From: an uncultured Campylobacter sp.
Lineage (GTDB): Bacteria > Campylobacterota > Campylobacteria > Campylobacterales > Campylobacteraceae
Length of the DNA stretch: 47,888 bases
Reading direction: 5' to 3'
Assembly: GCF_938017615.1 (NCBI RefSeq)
Contig: NZ_CALIJA010000102.1
Span: 1-47,888, forward strand
A program made the translations under genes and the position numbers. The notes under the pieces are model-generated. The model worked only from the letters and a program-made list of their open reading frames with translations, was not told the DNA's origin and did no database searches. Positions 16,577-24,509 of this stretch are shown in pieces; within the stretch, counting starts at the first letter, position 1, and the number at the start of each line of letters is the position of its first letter.

Positions 16577-17355
16577 AAAAAATTCTTATAGCTTTGCTTT
16601 CGACGAGTTTTGCACTCGCCAAAGGCCTGGTAGTGCTCGACCCCGCCGCAGTCGAGATCATCTACGCTTTAGGCGCACAGGATCAGATCGCTGCGATCTC
16701 AACTACCTCGATGAGCAAGATCCGCCCGGAGGCAGAAACCGCGAAACTGCCTAGCGTAGGCACCTACGTAAAGCCGAATATGGAAAAGATCGTCGAGCTT
16801 AAGCCCGATCTGGTTATCACGAGCTTTCACTCCGCGGGCGTTAGCGAAAATCTGCAAAAGCTGGGACTTAAGAGCCTTGCGATGGATGCGAACTCCACCG
16901 CAGAGATCTGCCAAAACGTAAAGAAGGTCGCCGCGATCGTAAAAAAAGAGAGCGAGGCGGATAAAATTTGCGCGCAGATGGATGGAATTTTTGCAGACAA
17001 ACCCGCTCTTCGCGGCAAAAAAGTAGCGCTATTTTTCGGCTCAAACGCCACTATGGCCTTTAACGACAAAACCCTAGTAGGCGATATATTCGCTCGACTA
17101 GGCGCCAAAAATATCGCAGACGGCCTAAAAGGCAGCACGCCTTCGGTATCTGCCGAATACATCCTCGAGCAAAACCCCGATATAATCGTCATCGTGGGCG
17201 GCGAGACGGAGGATTTTTTAAAGGCAAATCCGATCCTTAAAAATACCAAAGCGGTAAAATCTGGCAAAATTTTAAAGGCTCCGACGCTCATCTTGCGGGG
17301 CAGCCCGCAGATCGGCGAGACGGTGGATGAAATTTACGCGGAGGCAACGAAATAG
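16573..17355 (+). CDS. Periplasmic heme/iron-complex binding protein (HmuT/BtuF type)
   Basis: 260 residues. A signal peptide is visible (MKKILIALLSTSFALAKG; likely cleavage near ALA-KG). The mature protein has the helical-backbone binding-protein pattern: DPAAVEIIYALGAQDQIAAIS, LPSVGTYVKPNMEKIVELKPDLVI, then a second lobe with YILEQNPDIIVIVGG. No lipobox is seen, so it should be free in the periplasm. It collects the substrate and delivers it to the permease. The ATG overlaps the ATPase stop by four bases, with AAGGAG just upstream, and the stop directly abuts the next ATG. HmuT-like heme binding is inferred from context rather than from any heme-ligating motif. Confidence 0.93.
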   Translation: MKKILIALLSTSFALAKGLVVLDPAAVEIIYALGAQDQIAAISTTSMSKIRPEAETAKLPSVGTYVKPNMEKIVELKPDLVITSFHSAGVSENLQKLGLKSLAMDANSTAEICQNVKKVAAIVKKESEADKICAQMDGIFADKPALRGKKVALFFGSNATMAFNDKTLVGDIFARLGAKNIADGLKGSTPSVSAEYILEQNPDIIVIVGGETEDFLKANPILKNTKAVKSGKILKAPTLILRGSPQIGETVDEIYAEATK

Positions 17356-18570
17356 ATGTTTAAAGAACGCATTAAAACCCACCACCGCTCCAAGCTTTTC
17401 GAGAGCGTTTCCGCAAGCGAAAACGAGCTGTTCGACGCGCTGGAGCAGCCCGCGAAAGACAGCGACTGCGTGATCTATCTGCATGTGCCCTTTTGCGACA
17501 ACATCTGCTCGTTTTGTTCGATGATGCGCTCCAAACTCGGCGACGAGCTGGACGAATACGCTAAATTTTTAATCCACCAGATCAAAGACTACGGCGAGAT
17601 GCCCTACTTCGATACCAAAAACGTTAAAAGTATCTACTTCGGCGGCGGCACGCCGAGCGTATTTAGCGAAGCTCACTTCGAAAAGGTCCTCGGCGCGCTG
17701 CATAAAAATTTTAAGATCGCAGAGGACTGCGAGATCAGCGTAGAGACCACGCTGCATAATTTAGACCTTCAAAAGGCGCTTGCCTTGCAAAGCTTTGGCG
17801 TAAACCGCTTTAGCATCGGCGTGCAGACCTTCAGCAGACAGGGGCGCGCGCTTCTAAACCGCGTGCACAAGCCCGCTCGCGCGATTGAGCGACTAAAGGA
17901 TCTTAGAGAAAAATTTGACGGCATGCTCTGCTGCGACATTATCTACAACTTCCCGAACGAAAGCGTGGAGGAAGCGATCGCAGACGCGCGCTACGTAAAT
18001 GAGCTAGGTCTAGATAGCGCTAGCTTTTACTCGCTGATGTTTTTCGAAGGCTCGGAGCTATCCAAAAAGATCGACACCTCCTACTACGATCTGCCGACTG
18101 ATAAAAAGCTGCACCATGCCTTTGCAGAGGCGCTGCTGCAAAGCGGGAATTTCGAGGTTTTGGAGCTTACCAAACTTGCTCGAAAAGGTCGCGATAACTA
18201 CGGCTACATCAAGCTAAGCCACAAGGGCACGGATATCCTACCTATCGGCAACGGCGCGGGCGGACACGTAGCGGGCTTCGGAATTTACGGCGTGTCGGGA
18301 CACAAGATGATCTCGCGAATCGATGAGCGCGAGGCAAAATATAGCGTGCTAAACAATCTGTTTCAATACCCGATCGTAAGCTTAAACGAGCTAAAAGAGG
18401 CTCTGAGCGCGAGCATTTACGACGAAGCGGTGCAAAAACTCAAAGAATTTGAGAACTGGGGGCTTTTGGAGCTTAAGGATGGAAAATCGATCTTGAGCTT
18501 GGACGGAATTTTTTGGGGCAACAACATCAACGAAGAGATAGCAAACATTGTTAGAAAGGATTTTGTATGA
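17356..18570 (+). CDS. Radical-SAM anaerobic heme-degrading methyltransferase (ChuW/HutW/HmuW-like)
   Basis: 404 residues, HemN-related class C radical-SAM enzyme. Seen: YLHVPFCDNICSFC, with the CX3CX2C cluster cysteines C47, C51 and C54; the GGGTPS SAM-binding motif; the VNRFSIGVQTF and CDIIYNFPNE blocks shared with HemN/HemW; and a C-terminal PIGNGAGGHVAG stretch resembling the GxGAGG of HutW/ChuW. ChuW and HmuW are known to open heme without oxygen, releasing iron and giving anaerobilin. The gene starts at the base after the binding-protein stop and overlaps the flavodoxin by four bases. The operon context (heme-type importer, then an electron-donor flavodoxin) favours ChuW-like function over coproporphyrinogen dehydrogenase, but this is inference. 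Confidence 0.85.
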   Translation: MFKERIKTHHRSKLFESVSASENELFDALEQPAKDSDCVIYLHVPFCDNICSFCSMMRSKLGDELDEYAKFLIHQIKDYGEMPYFDTKNVKSIYFGGGTPSVFSEAHFEKVLGALHKNFKIAEDCEISVETTLHNLDLQKALALQSFGVNRFSIGVQTFSRQGRALLNRVHKPARAIERLKDLREKFDGMLCCDIIYNFPNESVEEAIADARYVNELGLDSASFYSLMFFEGSELSKKIDTSYYDLPTDKKLHHAFAEALLQSGNFEVLELTKLARKGRDNYGYIKLSHKGTDILPIGNGAGGHVAGFGIYGVSGHKMISRIDEREAKYSVLNNLFQYPIVSLNELKEALSASIYDEAVQKLKEFENWGLLELKDGKSILSLDGIFWGNNINEEIANIVRKDFV

Positions 18571-19070
18571 AAAAAATCGTGCTTTACACCTCACAAACGG
18601 GTAACACGAAAAAGGTGGGCGACGCGATCGCCGAGCAACTGGGCTGCGAGAGTCTAAATTTCCGCGACTTTGAGGGTGAGGTCGATGACTATGACTTCAT
18701 AGTCTTGGGCTTTTACGTCGATAAGGGCGAAGCAGAGGCGAAATTTATGCGCTTTTTACGCAAGATTCACGGCAAGAAGCTTGGCGTTTTTATGACTCTA
18801 GGCGCAGAGCCGGACGGCGAGCACTCGCGCAAGTGCCTGGATACCTTTGAAGAGGGGCTTAAAGCAAACGGCAACGAGATTATAAGGGAGTTTGCCTGCC
18901 AGGGCGCGATCGATCCGAATCTACTTGAAATGATGCGCAAAATGGCGACCGGCGGCAACTCGCCCCACCCTATCACCCCCGAGCGACTTGCGCGCTGGGC
19001 GGAGGCTGCGAAACACCCGGACGAGAAGGATCTGGCGGACGCAAAAGCAGCATTTGCGGGGATAGAATAA
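18567..19070 (+). CDS. Flavodoxin-family protein of the heme operon (HmuF-like role)
   Basis: 167 residues. The FMN phosphate-binding loop YTSQTGNTKKVGDAIAEQL is at the N-terminus, followed by FIVLGFYVDKGEAEAKFMRFLRKIHGKKLGVFMTLGA, the pattern of a flavodoxin-like subfamily whose members are found beside tetrapyrrole or heme enzymes. No iron-sulfur motifs are seen, and it is cytoplasmic. The ATG overlaps the radical-SAM stop (ATGA). Radical-SAM enzymes need low-potential electrons, and in Fusobacterium a flavodoxin encoded next to HmuW supports anaerobic heme breakdown. By position, this is the likely electron donor or a product-handling partner. Confidence 0.88.
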   Translation: MKKIVLYTSQTGNTKKVGDAIAEQLGCESLNFRDFEGEVDDYDFIVLGFYVDKGEAEAKFMRFLRKIHGKKLGVFMTLGAEPDGEHSRKCLDTFEEGLKANGNEIIREFACQGAIDPNLLEMMRKMATGGNSPHPITPERLARWAEAAKHPDEKDLADAKAAFAGIE

Positions 19071-19083
19071 AATTTAAAGCAAG

Positions 19084-19103
19084 CCGCGCAAACCGCTGCG
19101 CGG
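19084..19103 (+). terminator. Hairpin after the heme operon
   Basis: Perfect 7-bp G+C-rich stem CCGCGCA/TGCGCGG with a six-base loop, 13 bases after the flavodoxin stop. No T-tract follows, so it may end or protect the transcript without being a classical intrinsic terminator. Confidence 0.4.
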
Positions 19104-19737
19104 TGAAACAAAACCAAATAAAATTTCACACTACTTAATGCGCGGTTTGGAATTTTATCTTTTACTAAAATTTGGACGATAAATTTCATTACTACAAGCA
19201 AATTTGCCGCCGCAGGCGCAGGTCTTGCTCTAGAATTTAAACGATAAAATTTCATTTCGCGCACAACGGATCAAATAATGCCGCCGACTTTGCGCCGCTA
19301 ATGCGCGCTATGAGCACGAAAAAGCGCTTTTATGAGCGAGCTGCCTGCGAGTACTGCAGCAGCCGCCATTATCCAATACACCGCCCGCCATTTTGCGACG
19401 GCCTGGGCGCGAAAAATCCGCTTCTGCGAGCAAGTAGACTGCGAGCTCTGCGGTCGCGATCATCGGCTACCCCTGTCGTCACGTGCCGTAGGTCTCGCCG
19501 TTAGGCGCCGCTCTCCCGCCGCGCGATAACCCATCTCCGCCGCTCATCACCCCGTCACGCGACACCTGCCGCCGCCAATCGCCCTGCCGCTTTGTCGCAG
19601 TACCTAATCAAAACCGAACCGCTAAATTTTAAATTCTACAAAAGTCTCATCGCACATAAATTTTAATTCGGCAAATGCGTAAAATTTAGGTAAATTCCAC
19701 CTAAACGCTTTGACGGTCAAAATTTAAAAGGGCGAAG
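19104..19737. other. Intergenic, no supported gene; AAATTT-word rich
   Basis: About 630 bases. The first third repeats words such as GATAAATTTCATT and GATAAAATTTCATT (near 19179 and 19243). The middle (19290-19620) is G+C-rich with short Arg/Ala/Ser-rich open frames that lack ribosome sites and look like noise. The promoter of the next gene is probably in the last 100 bases, but I cannot fix a -10 box. Confidence 0.5.
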
Positions 19738-20424
19738 ATGACGAATTTCAAATACGCTAGTCACATTAACGAGGCTGCGGGGCTAGATCTTGATTTAGAT
19801 TGCGAAGAGATCGATCTACAGGATAAGCTTTACGGGCTTTTTCAGTGCTTTATGCCCGAGGGTGCGGGCGTCGAGGCGGTGTTTGCGCCGCTGCAAAACG
19901 GCACCGAGCTGCAAGCGCACATAATGCCGATCTACGCAGTCACGGCGCAGCAAACGCGAGAGACGTTTGGTCGAGGCGTGGCGCCCGGGTATTTTTGCCC
20001 GCCGCAGGATCCGAAATTTGATGACGAATTGCTTAAGAGCCTAGCTTTAGCGCACGTTCGAAATTTAAAAATTTTCGCCGATTTTCTAGGCAAGAACGAG
20101 CTTTTAAAGATGCTTGGCGAAACAAAATCCGCTCGCGTGCAGGAGAGCTTTGATCTCGCGCATAACAAAGATGGGCTTGCGTGCGCCGTCTATGAGGCGA
20201 TCACGGAGTGGATGATAGATTCGCCTAAGCTCGATGCAAAGCTATGGGTGCTCGGCGAGGCGTATTATTCGATCGACTGCGAATACCTGCTCTCGGTGTA
20301 CTTGCAGTATCCGAACTACGCGCAAAGGCCGCAAGAGGACTTTTTGAAACCCTACTTCGAGCTGTATCTAGCGGGACGGCATATTACGTTTGAGCGCGGC
20401 GAGGTCGTGGTTTTTATGCACTAA
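19738..20424 (+). CDS. Conserved-looking protein of unknown function (228 aa)
   Basis: A 228-residue acidic soluble protein, apparently all-alpha/beta, with no signal peptide or membrane segment. Seen features: an acidic N-terminus (AAGLDLDLDCEEIDLQDK), a central FDDELLKSLALAHVRNLKIFADFLGKNELLKML helical stretch, an aromatic-rich C-terminal third (EYLLSVYLQYPNYAQRPQEDFLKPYFELYLAG), and four cysteines without metal-site spacing. It has a good ribosome site (AAGGGCGAAG) and unbroken coding character, so it is probably a genuine gene. It stands alone between two non-coding stretches. I do not recognise the family. Confidence 0.75.
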   Translation: MTNFKYASHINEAAGLDLDLDCEEIDLQDKLYGLFQCFMPEGAGVEAVFAPLQNGTELQAHIMPIYAVTAQQTRETFGRGVAPGYFCPPQDPKFDDELLKSLALAHVRNLKIFADFLGKNELLKMLGETKSARVQESFDLAHNKDGLACAVYEAITEWMIDSPKLDAKLWVLGEAYYSIDCEYLLSVYLQYPNYAQRPQEDFLKPYFELYLAGRHITFERGEVVVFMH

Positions 20425-20870
20425 ATTTACGCGGGCAAAGGAAGCGAATGGGCGCTCGTAAGCATTTAAAATTTAAACTTTTTAAACAATAAAGTGAGCT
20501 ACGCCCACAAATGGCTGAAATTTAAGCTCAGCAACTATGGGCACAAACGCTTATCGCATATCCAAAAAATCTGCGTCCTAATCAAGCAATCTAGTAGGTT
20601 TCTTGCGCGTCGCGTCAAATCACTTAAAATGTTTCTGCTTTGCGCAGCCGCCCGCTTTCAGCACCTTGCTAGAGCAAAATCTCCACACATCGTTGATATT
20701 TGGATAATTGAATTTTTTCCATCACTCTGCTGCCATCACTTCGTTTGTAGCGCCCGAGAATTCACTCTCGCCAACGCTTGCTAGTCGAAATTCATCTAAA
20801 TTTTAAAGTAGAATTTTGACGCAGAATTTTATGGAATTTCGCTGCCGCAAATCTCACAAGCGATAAAATT
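20425..20870. other. Intergenic, no supported gene
   Basis: About 446 bases. A short open frame (20494-20784) has no ribosome site and no domain. The last 100 bases are dense in AAATTT/GAATTT-type words (near 20788-20875). The region lies between convergently oriented genes, so it must hold two 3' ends. No clear terminator was found. Confidence 0.45.
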
Positions 20871-21110
20871 CTATCGATTTACGCTCTTAAATTTGCTCAA
20901 ATCGCCGCCTGTTTTATAAAATTCTTCAGCGTCGATCATAGTACCGTCAGGCAGCTTACAAACGGTGTAGTCCACGCCATTGCCGTCTTTGCGGACGATC
21001 AGCTCGCCGCCGTTTTTGATACAAAAATCCCCAGCAGCGCTAGCCTCTGCGCTCACCGAAGCGAAAGCGCCCACCGCAAGCGCTACTGCAAAAAATCTCT
21101 TAAAACTCAT
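20871..21110 (-). CDS. Small secreted DUF333-domain protein
   Basis: 79 residues with a clear Sec signal peptide (MSFKRFFAVALAVGAFASVSAEASA, cleavage near ASA-AGD). The mature 54 residues carry the DUF333 pattern: C-x-x-x-GG-x-L, then YTVCKLPDGTMIDAEEFYK. Two cysteines could form one disulfide in the periplasm. DUF333 domains are often labelled putative hemolysin in databases, without good functional evidence; similar small proteins include E. coli YoaF. The ATG follows AAAGGATTTAA, an acceptable ribosome site. It is monocistronic, with long non-coding stretches on both sides. Confidence 0.85.
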   Translation of the reverse strand: MSFKRFFAVALAVGAFASVSAEASAAGDFCIKNGGELIVRKDGNGVDYTVCKLPDGTMIDAEEFYKTGGDLSKFKSVNR

Positions 21111-21525
21111 TTAAATCCTTTCGTTTAATTTTGCCTGTTTTTAGGGTTAAGCTTAAATTTAGGCGCTAGATACGCTAAACCTGCGCCTACATAAATAAAC
21201 CGCCTTCCATCCTCGAACACCGATAATAGCGTTTTAAATATTAAATCCTACCTAATAAATCCCAGCAGCGCCAAGTCCGCTCGCCGCTGCAAAATCAAAG
21301 CCATCAGACTTCATCCAATGCAAAATTTAACATCATAAAATTTTGCCTTCAATAAAATTCTAGCAGCGAAATCCAAGCCGCATCAAAGCTATTTCTGCCG
21401 TAAAATACCGGCTATAAAAGCGAGGACTATGGCAAATACCAGCTTAGCGGCAAGGCAAGCGCGGATCCTAAACAATCTCGTCTATAAGCGCGAGCCGCGT
21501 TCAAACCCCCTAAATTTAACCGCCG
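21111..21525. other. Intergenic, no supported gene
   Basis: About 415 bases between the DUF333 gene and serC, both on the minus strand. It contains an inverted repeat TAGGCGC/GCGCCTA (21160-21166 with 21183-21189, loop 16). That may be a regulatory hairpin or chance. The DUF333 promoter and the serC-operon 3' end should lie here, but neither is clearly visible. Confidence 0.4.
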
Positions 21526-22602
21526 CTAGCCGTTTTTGCGCGCAAACTCGCTCATAAAGGAGGCTAGTTTTTCAACGTCTTCGTAGTTTATCGCGTTGTA
21601 GATCGAGGCGCGGATGCCGCCTAAGACGCGGTGTCCTTTAAGCCCGATCATCCCCTCCGCCTCCGCTTGCGCGACGAAAACCGGCTCAAGCGCAGCATCT
21701 GCGATATTAAAGCTCACGTTCATCAGGCTGCGGCTAGTTTTTTGCGCGTGGCCGCGGTAGAAGCCGCCGCTAGCATCGATCGCGCCGTAGAGTAGCGCCG
21801 CTTTGCGCTTGTTACGCTCATGCATCGCCGCAAGTCCGCCGATCTCGTCCTTGATCCAACCGAGCATTAAATTTAGCATGTAAATTCCAAAGGTATTCGG
21901 GGTGTTGCTCATCGAGTCCGCGTCCGCCTGCGTCTTGTAGCGCAGGATCATCGGCGTTTTGGGGTTCGCGCGATCCAGCAGATCCTTGCGGATCGCAACC
22001 ATCGTGACGCCCGCGGGACCGCCGTTTTTCTGAATGCCTCCGTAAAACATCCCTACGCTGCTAAGATCCAAGGGGCGCGAAAATAGATCGCTCGAGCTAT
22101 CGACTACGAGCGGACAGCCGCACTGCGGCAGCTGCGGATACTGCGTGCCGTAGATCGTGTTGTTTGAGCAGATGTAGCCGTAATCGGCGCCGTCAGAGAA
22201 TTCAACCTCGGGGATGCGATCGAATTTACTCTCCTCACTGCTTGCGACCACGCGGTAGTTTATGCCGAGCACGCCCGCTTCCTTGATCGCTTTGCTCGTC
22301 CAGTTACCCGTGTTGGCGTATTCTGCGACGCCGCCTGCGTATAGGTTCATCGGCACCTGCGCGAACTGAAGGCTCGCGCCGCCTTGTAAAAACAAAATCG
22401 TAAAATCGTCTGAAAAGCCATAGAGATCGCGCACGCGGCTCATCGCGCTATGCAAAACCTCCTCGAAAATTTTGGTGCGGTGCGAGATCTCCATTATCGA
22501 AAATCCACGCCCTGCGTAGTTTAGCAGCTCCTCTTGCGCCTGCTTTAACACGCCCAGCGGGATGGTGCTAGGCCCCGCGCTAAAATTTAAAACCCTATCC
22601 AT
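21526..22602 (-). CDS. serC: Phosphoserine aminotransferase
   Basis: 358 residues; the PLP enzyme converting 3-phosphohydroxypyruvate to phosphoserine in serine synthesis. Seen: N-terminal MDRVLNFSAGPSTIP; FSIMEISHRTKIFEEVL; FLQGGASLQFAQVPMNL; TGNWTSKAIKEA; and VDSSSDLFSRPLD, FYGGIQKNGGPAGVTMVAIR, which holds the PLP lysine (GGIQKN). The start is set at 22602, not further upstream, because AAAGGAGGC lies just before this ATG and the family begins here. It is the last gene of the perR-CHAD-ubiE-xseA-serC run, 10 bases after xseA. SerB for the next step is encoded at 39.0-39.6 kb. Confidence 0.97.
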   Translation of the reverse strand: MDRVLNFSAGPSTIPLGVLKQAQEELLNYAGRGFSIMEISHRTKIFEEVLHSAMSRVRDLYGFSDDFTILFLQGGASLQFAQVPMNLYAGGVAEYANTGNWTSKAIKEAGVLGINYRVVASSEESKFDRIPEVEFSDGADYGYICSNNTIYGTQYPQLPQCGCPLVVDSSSDLFSRPLDLSSVGMFYGGIQKNGGPAGVTMVAIRKDLLDRANPKTPMILRYKTQADADSMSNTPNTFGIYMLNLMLGWIKDEIGGLAAMHERNKRKAALLYGAIDASGGFYRGHAQKTSRSLMNVSFNIADAALEPVFVAQAEAEGMIGLKGHRVLGGIRASIYNAINYEDVEKLASFMSEFARKNG

Positions 22603-22612
22603 TTTGCCTCCT

Positions 22613-23779
22613 TTAGATGATTTTTGCGTTTTTGCTGAGCTGCTGCGAGCAAAGGACGAATTCGTCGCCCGCGGCAAGCTCGCCTAGGGCCACCGTTTTG
22701 CCGCCCTTTTGGATTTGAACGAGGTCTTTGGTGATCTCAAAAAATTTCGCCTTTTGCGCCAAAAGCTCATCCTTTGCGCTTAGCGTATGCTCTGCGGCGC
22801 TTAGTTTGGAGTCCACGAAGCTTTTAAATTTAAGCTCGAAATTTAAAAGCCTCGCAAGCGAGCCTGAAATTTTTGGCTCGATCGATTTTGATTTAAGCTC
22901 CAGAGCCGCGAGGCTCAGCGCGTTTTGTGCGGATGAAATTTTATCTTTTATCAGCCTATCAAATGCGTCACTTACGCCGTCTAGGCTCTGAAAGATCGCG
23001 CAAATATCGGGCAGCAGATCGATCATCGCGGCGGTGGGCGTGAGGCTTCGGTGATCGGCTACGAAATCGCTGATGCTAAAATCGATCTCGTGCCCGACTG
23101 CCGAGATTACGGGCGTTTTGGCTGCGTAGATCGCGCGCGCCAAGGCCTCGTCGTTGAAGCACCACAGATCCTCGCGCGAGCCGCCGCCGCGAGCGATGAC
23201 TATCGCATCGTAGCCCTTCTCGTCGGCTACGCGCAGAGCGTTTATGATCGAAGCAGGTGCGCCTTCACCTTGCACTAGCGCGTTATATAGATCGATCTTG
23301 CAAAGCGCGAAGCGGTTCTGCGCCGTGCGAAGCATATCCGCCTGCGCCGCAGAGCCCGCGCTCGTGATGATCGCGATGCTTCGGGCAAATTTCGGAAGCT
23401 GTTTTTTGTGCGCGGCATCGAAAAGCCCCTCTTTGCTAAGCCTCTCTTTTAGCGCGGCAAACGCCGCTTCCAGTTCGCCCTCGCCGCTTTTGCGTATATT
23501 TGATACCTGGATCTGATACGCGCCCGTGGGAGCGTATAGCGAAACTTTGCCGCTTACGATGAGCTTATCGCCGACGGCGGGGATAAAATTTATCCGCGCG
23601 GCGTTAAATTTAAACATCGCGCAATCGATCGCCGCGCTCGCGTCTTTGATCGTGAAATACCAGTGCCCGCTCGTGCTTTGAATTCTAAACTTAGAGATCT
23701 CGCCCTCGACCTCGACGAAGCTAAAGCTCGTCTCCAAAAGCGTCTTGGCTTGGGCGTTGAGCTCGCTTACGCTAAGCAT
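22613..23779 (-). CDS. xseA: Exodeoxyribonuclease VII large subunit
   Basis: 388 residues, slightly short for XseA. It forms, with XseB, a single-strand-specific exonuclease used in repair. Seen: an N-terminal OB-fold (SFVEVEGEISKFRIQSTSGHWYFTIKD), the catalytic-domain core (ITSAGSAAQADMLRTAQNRF, AIVIARGGGSREDLWCFNDEALARAI, TPVISAVGHEIDFSISDFVADHRSLTPTAAMIDL), then coiled-coil segments. The start is ATG 23779, overlapping the ubiE stop by eight bases. An upstream in-frame start would add 27 residues of antisense-looking sequence. No xseB was seen in the window. Confidence 0.96.
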   Translation of the reverse strand: MLSVSELNAQAKTLLETSFSFVEVEGEISKFRIQSTSGHWYFTIKDASAAIDCAMFKFNAARINFIPAVGDKLIVSGKVSLYAPTGAYQIQVSNIRKSGEGELEAAFAALKERLSKEGLFDAAHKKQLPKFARSIAIITSAGSAAQADMLRTAQNRFALCKIDLYNALVQGEGAPASIINALRVADEKGYDAIVIARGGGSREDLWCFNDEALARAIYAAKTPVISAVGHEIDFSISDFVADHRSLTPTAAMIDLLPDICAIFQSLDGVSDAFDRLIKDKISSAQNALSLAALELKSKSIEPKISGSLARLLNFELKFKSFVDSKLSAAEHTLSAKDELLAQKAKFFEITKDLVQIQKGGKTVALGELAAGDEFVLCSQQLSKNAKII

Positions 23780-24500
23780 CGTCGCTCTTCCGCGCGATTT
23801 TCTCCGCGATGAAAAGCGTGCTGACGTCGAAGCTGAAGCCCTTTTGCACGCGTAGTTCAAAGCCCGCGTTTTTGAGCTTTTTGCTAAAGCTCGCGGCGTC
23901 TAGGAAGCTACCGATGGAGTTTGGCAGATATTCGTAAGCTTCTTTGTTTTTCGAGATGAAAGCGCCGATTTTGGGTAAAATTTTACTTACATAAAAATCT
24001 CTGATTTTAAACGCGAGCCCGCCGCTTGCGGCTTTGGTAAATTCCAAAACCACGAGCGATCCGCCCGGTATGATGATCCGGTTAAACTCCGCAAGCGCCG
24101 CGTCCAGCTCCACGACGTTTCTTATGCCGTAGCTGATGCTTAAAATATCCACGCTCGCGTCATCCAGCGTCGTGGCGCCCGCGGTTGCTTTGATAAACTC
24201 GTAGCTAGGGAATTTTTGTCTTGCTACCTCGAGCATCCCCTCGCTAGGATCGATCCCCACGATCCGCTCGATCTGCACGCCGTGCTGCGCCGCGCCGTCG
24301 CGCCATGAGCTTATCATATCGCCCGTGCCGCACGCGACATCGGCGATACTCACGAGCTTTCCTTTAAGCTTTTCAAGCGTCAGTTCGACCGCTTTTTTGC
24401 GCCACGAAACGTCCACGCCGAAGCTGATAGCGCGGTTTGCCAGATCGTAGGTAGGCGCGATCTCATCGAACATCTTTATGATTTTTTCCTGTTTTTGCAC
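23772..24500 (-). CDS. ubiE: Demethylmenaquinone methyltransferase
   Basis: 242 residues; SAM-dependent methylation in the last step of menaquinone synthesis (also called MenG). Seen: MFDEIAPTYDLANRAISFGVDVSWRKKAV, the family start; SAM-binding DVACGTGDM; a second motif VGIDPSEGMLEVARQKFP; and ISYGIRNVVELDAALAEFNRIIIPGGSLVVLEF. Cytoplasmic. Menaquinone is the main respiratory quinone of Campylobacter, which lack ubiquinone, so the MenG role is preferred over UbiE. Nine bases follow the CHAD gene stop, and eight bases overlap xseA. Confidence 0.96.
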   Translation of the reverse strand: MQKQEKIIKMFDEIAPTYDLANRAISFGVDVSWRKKAVELTLEKLKGKLVSIADVACGTGDMISSWRDGAAQHGVQIERIVGIDPSEGMLEVARQKFPSYEFIKATAGATTLDDASVDILSISYGIRNVVELDAALAEFNRIIIPGGSLVVLEFTKAASGGLAFKIRDFYVSKILPKIGAFISKNKEAYEYLPNSIGSFLDAASFSKKLKNAGFELRVQKGFSFDVSTLFIAEKIARKSDDA

Positions 24501-24509
24501 GGGTTTTCC

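Noticed and set aside
19301..19529. Overlapping 65-67-residue frames after the heme operon
   Set aside because: No ribosome sites, Arg/Ala/Ser-rich noise, no domain.
20494..20784. 96-residue plus-strand frame
   Set aside because: No ribosome site, no recognisable motif, and composition unlike the real genes in the window.
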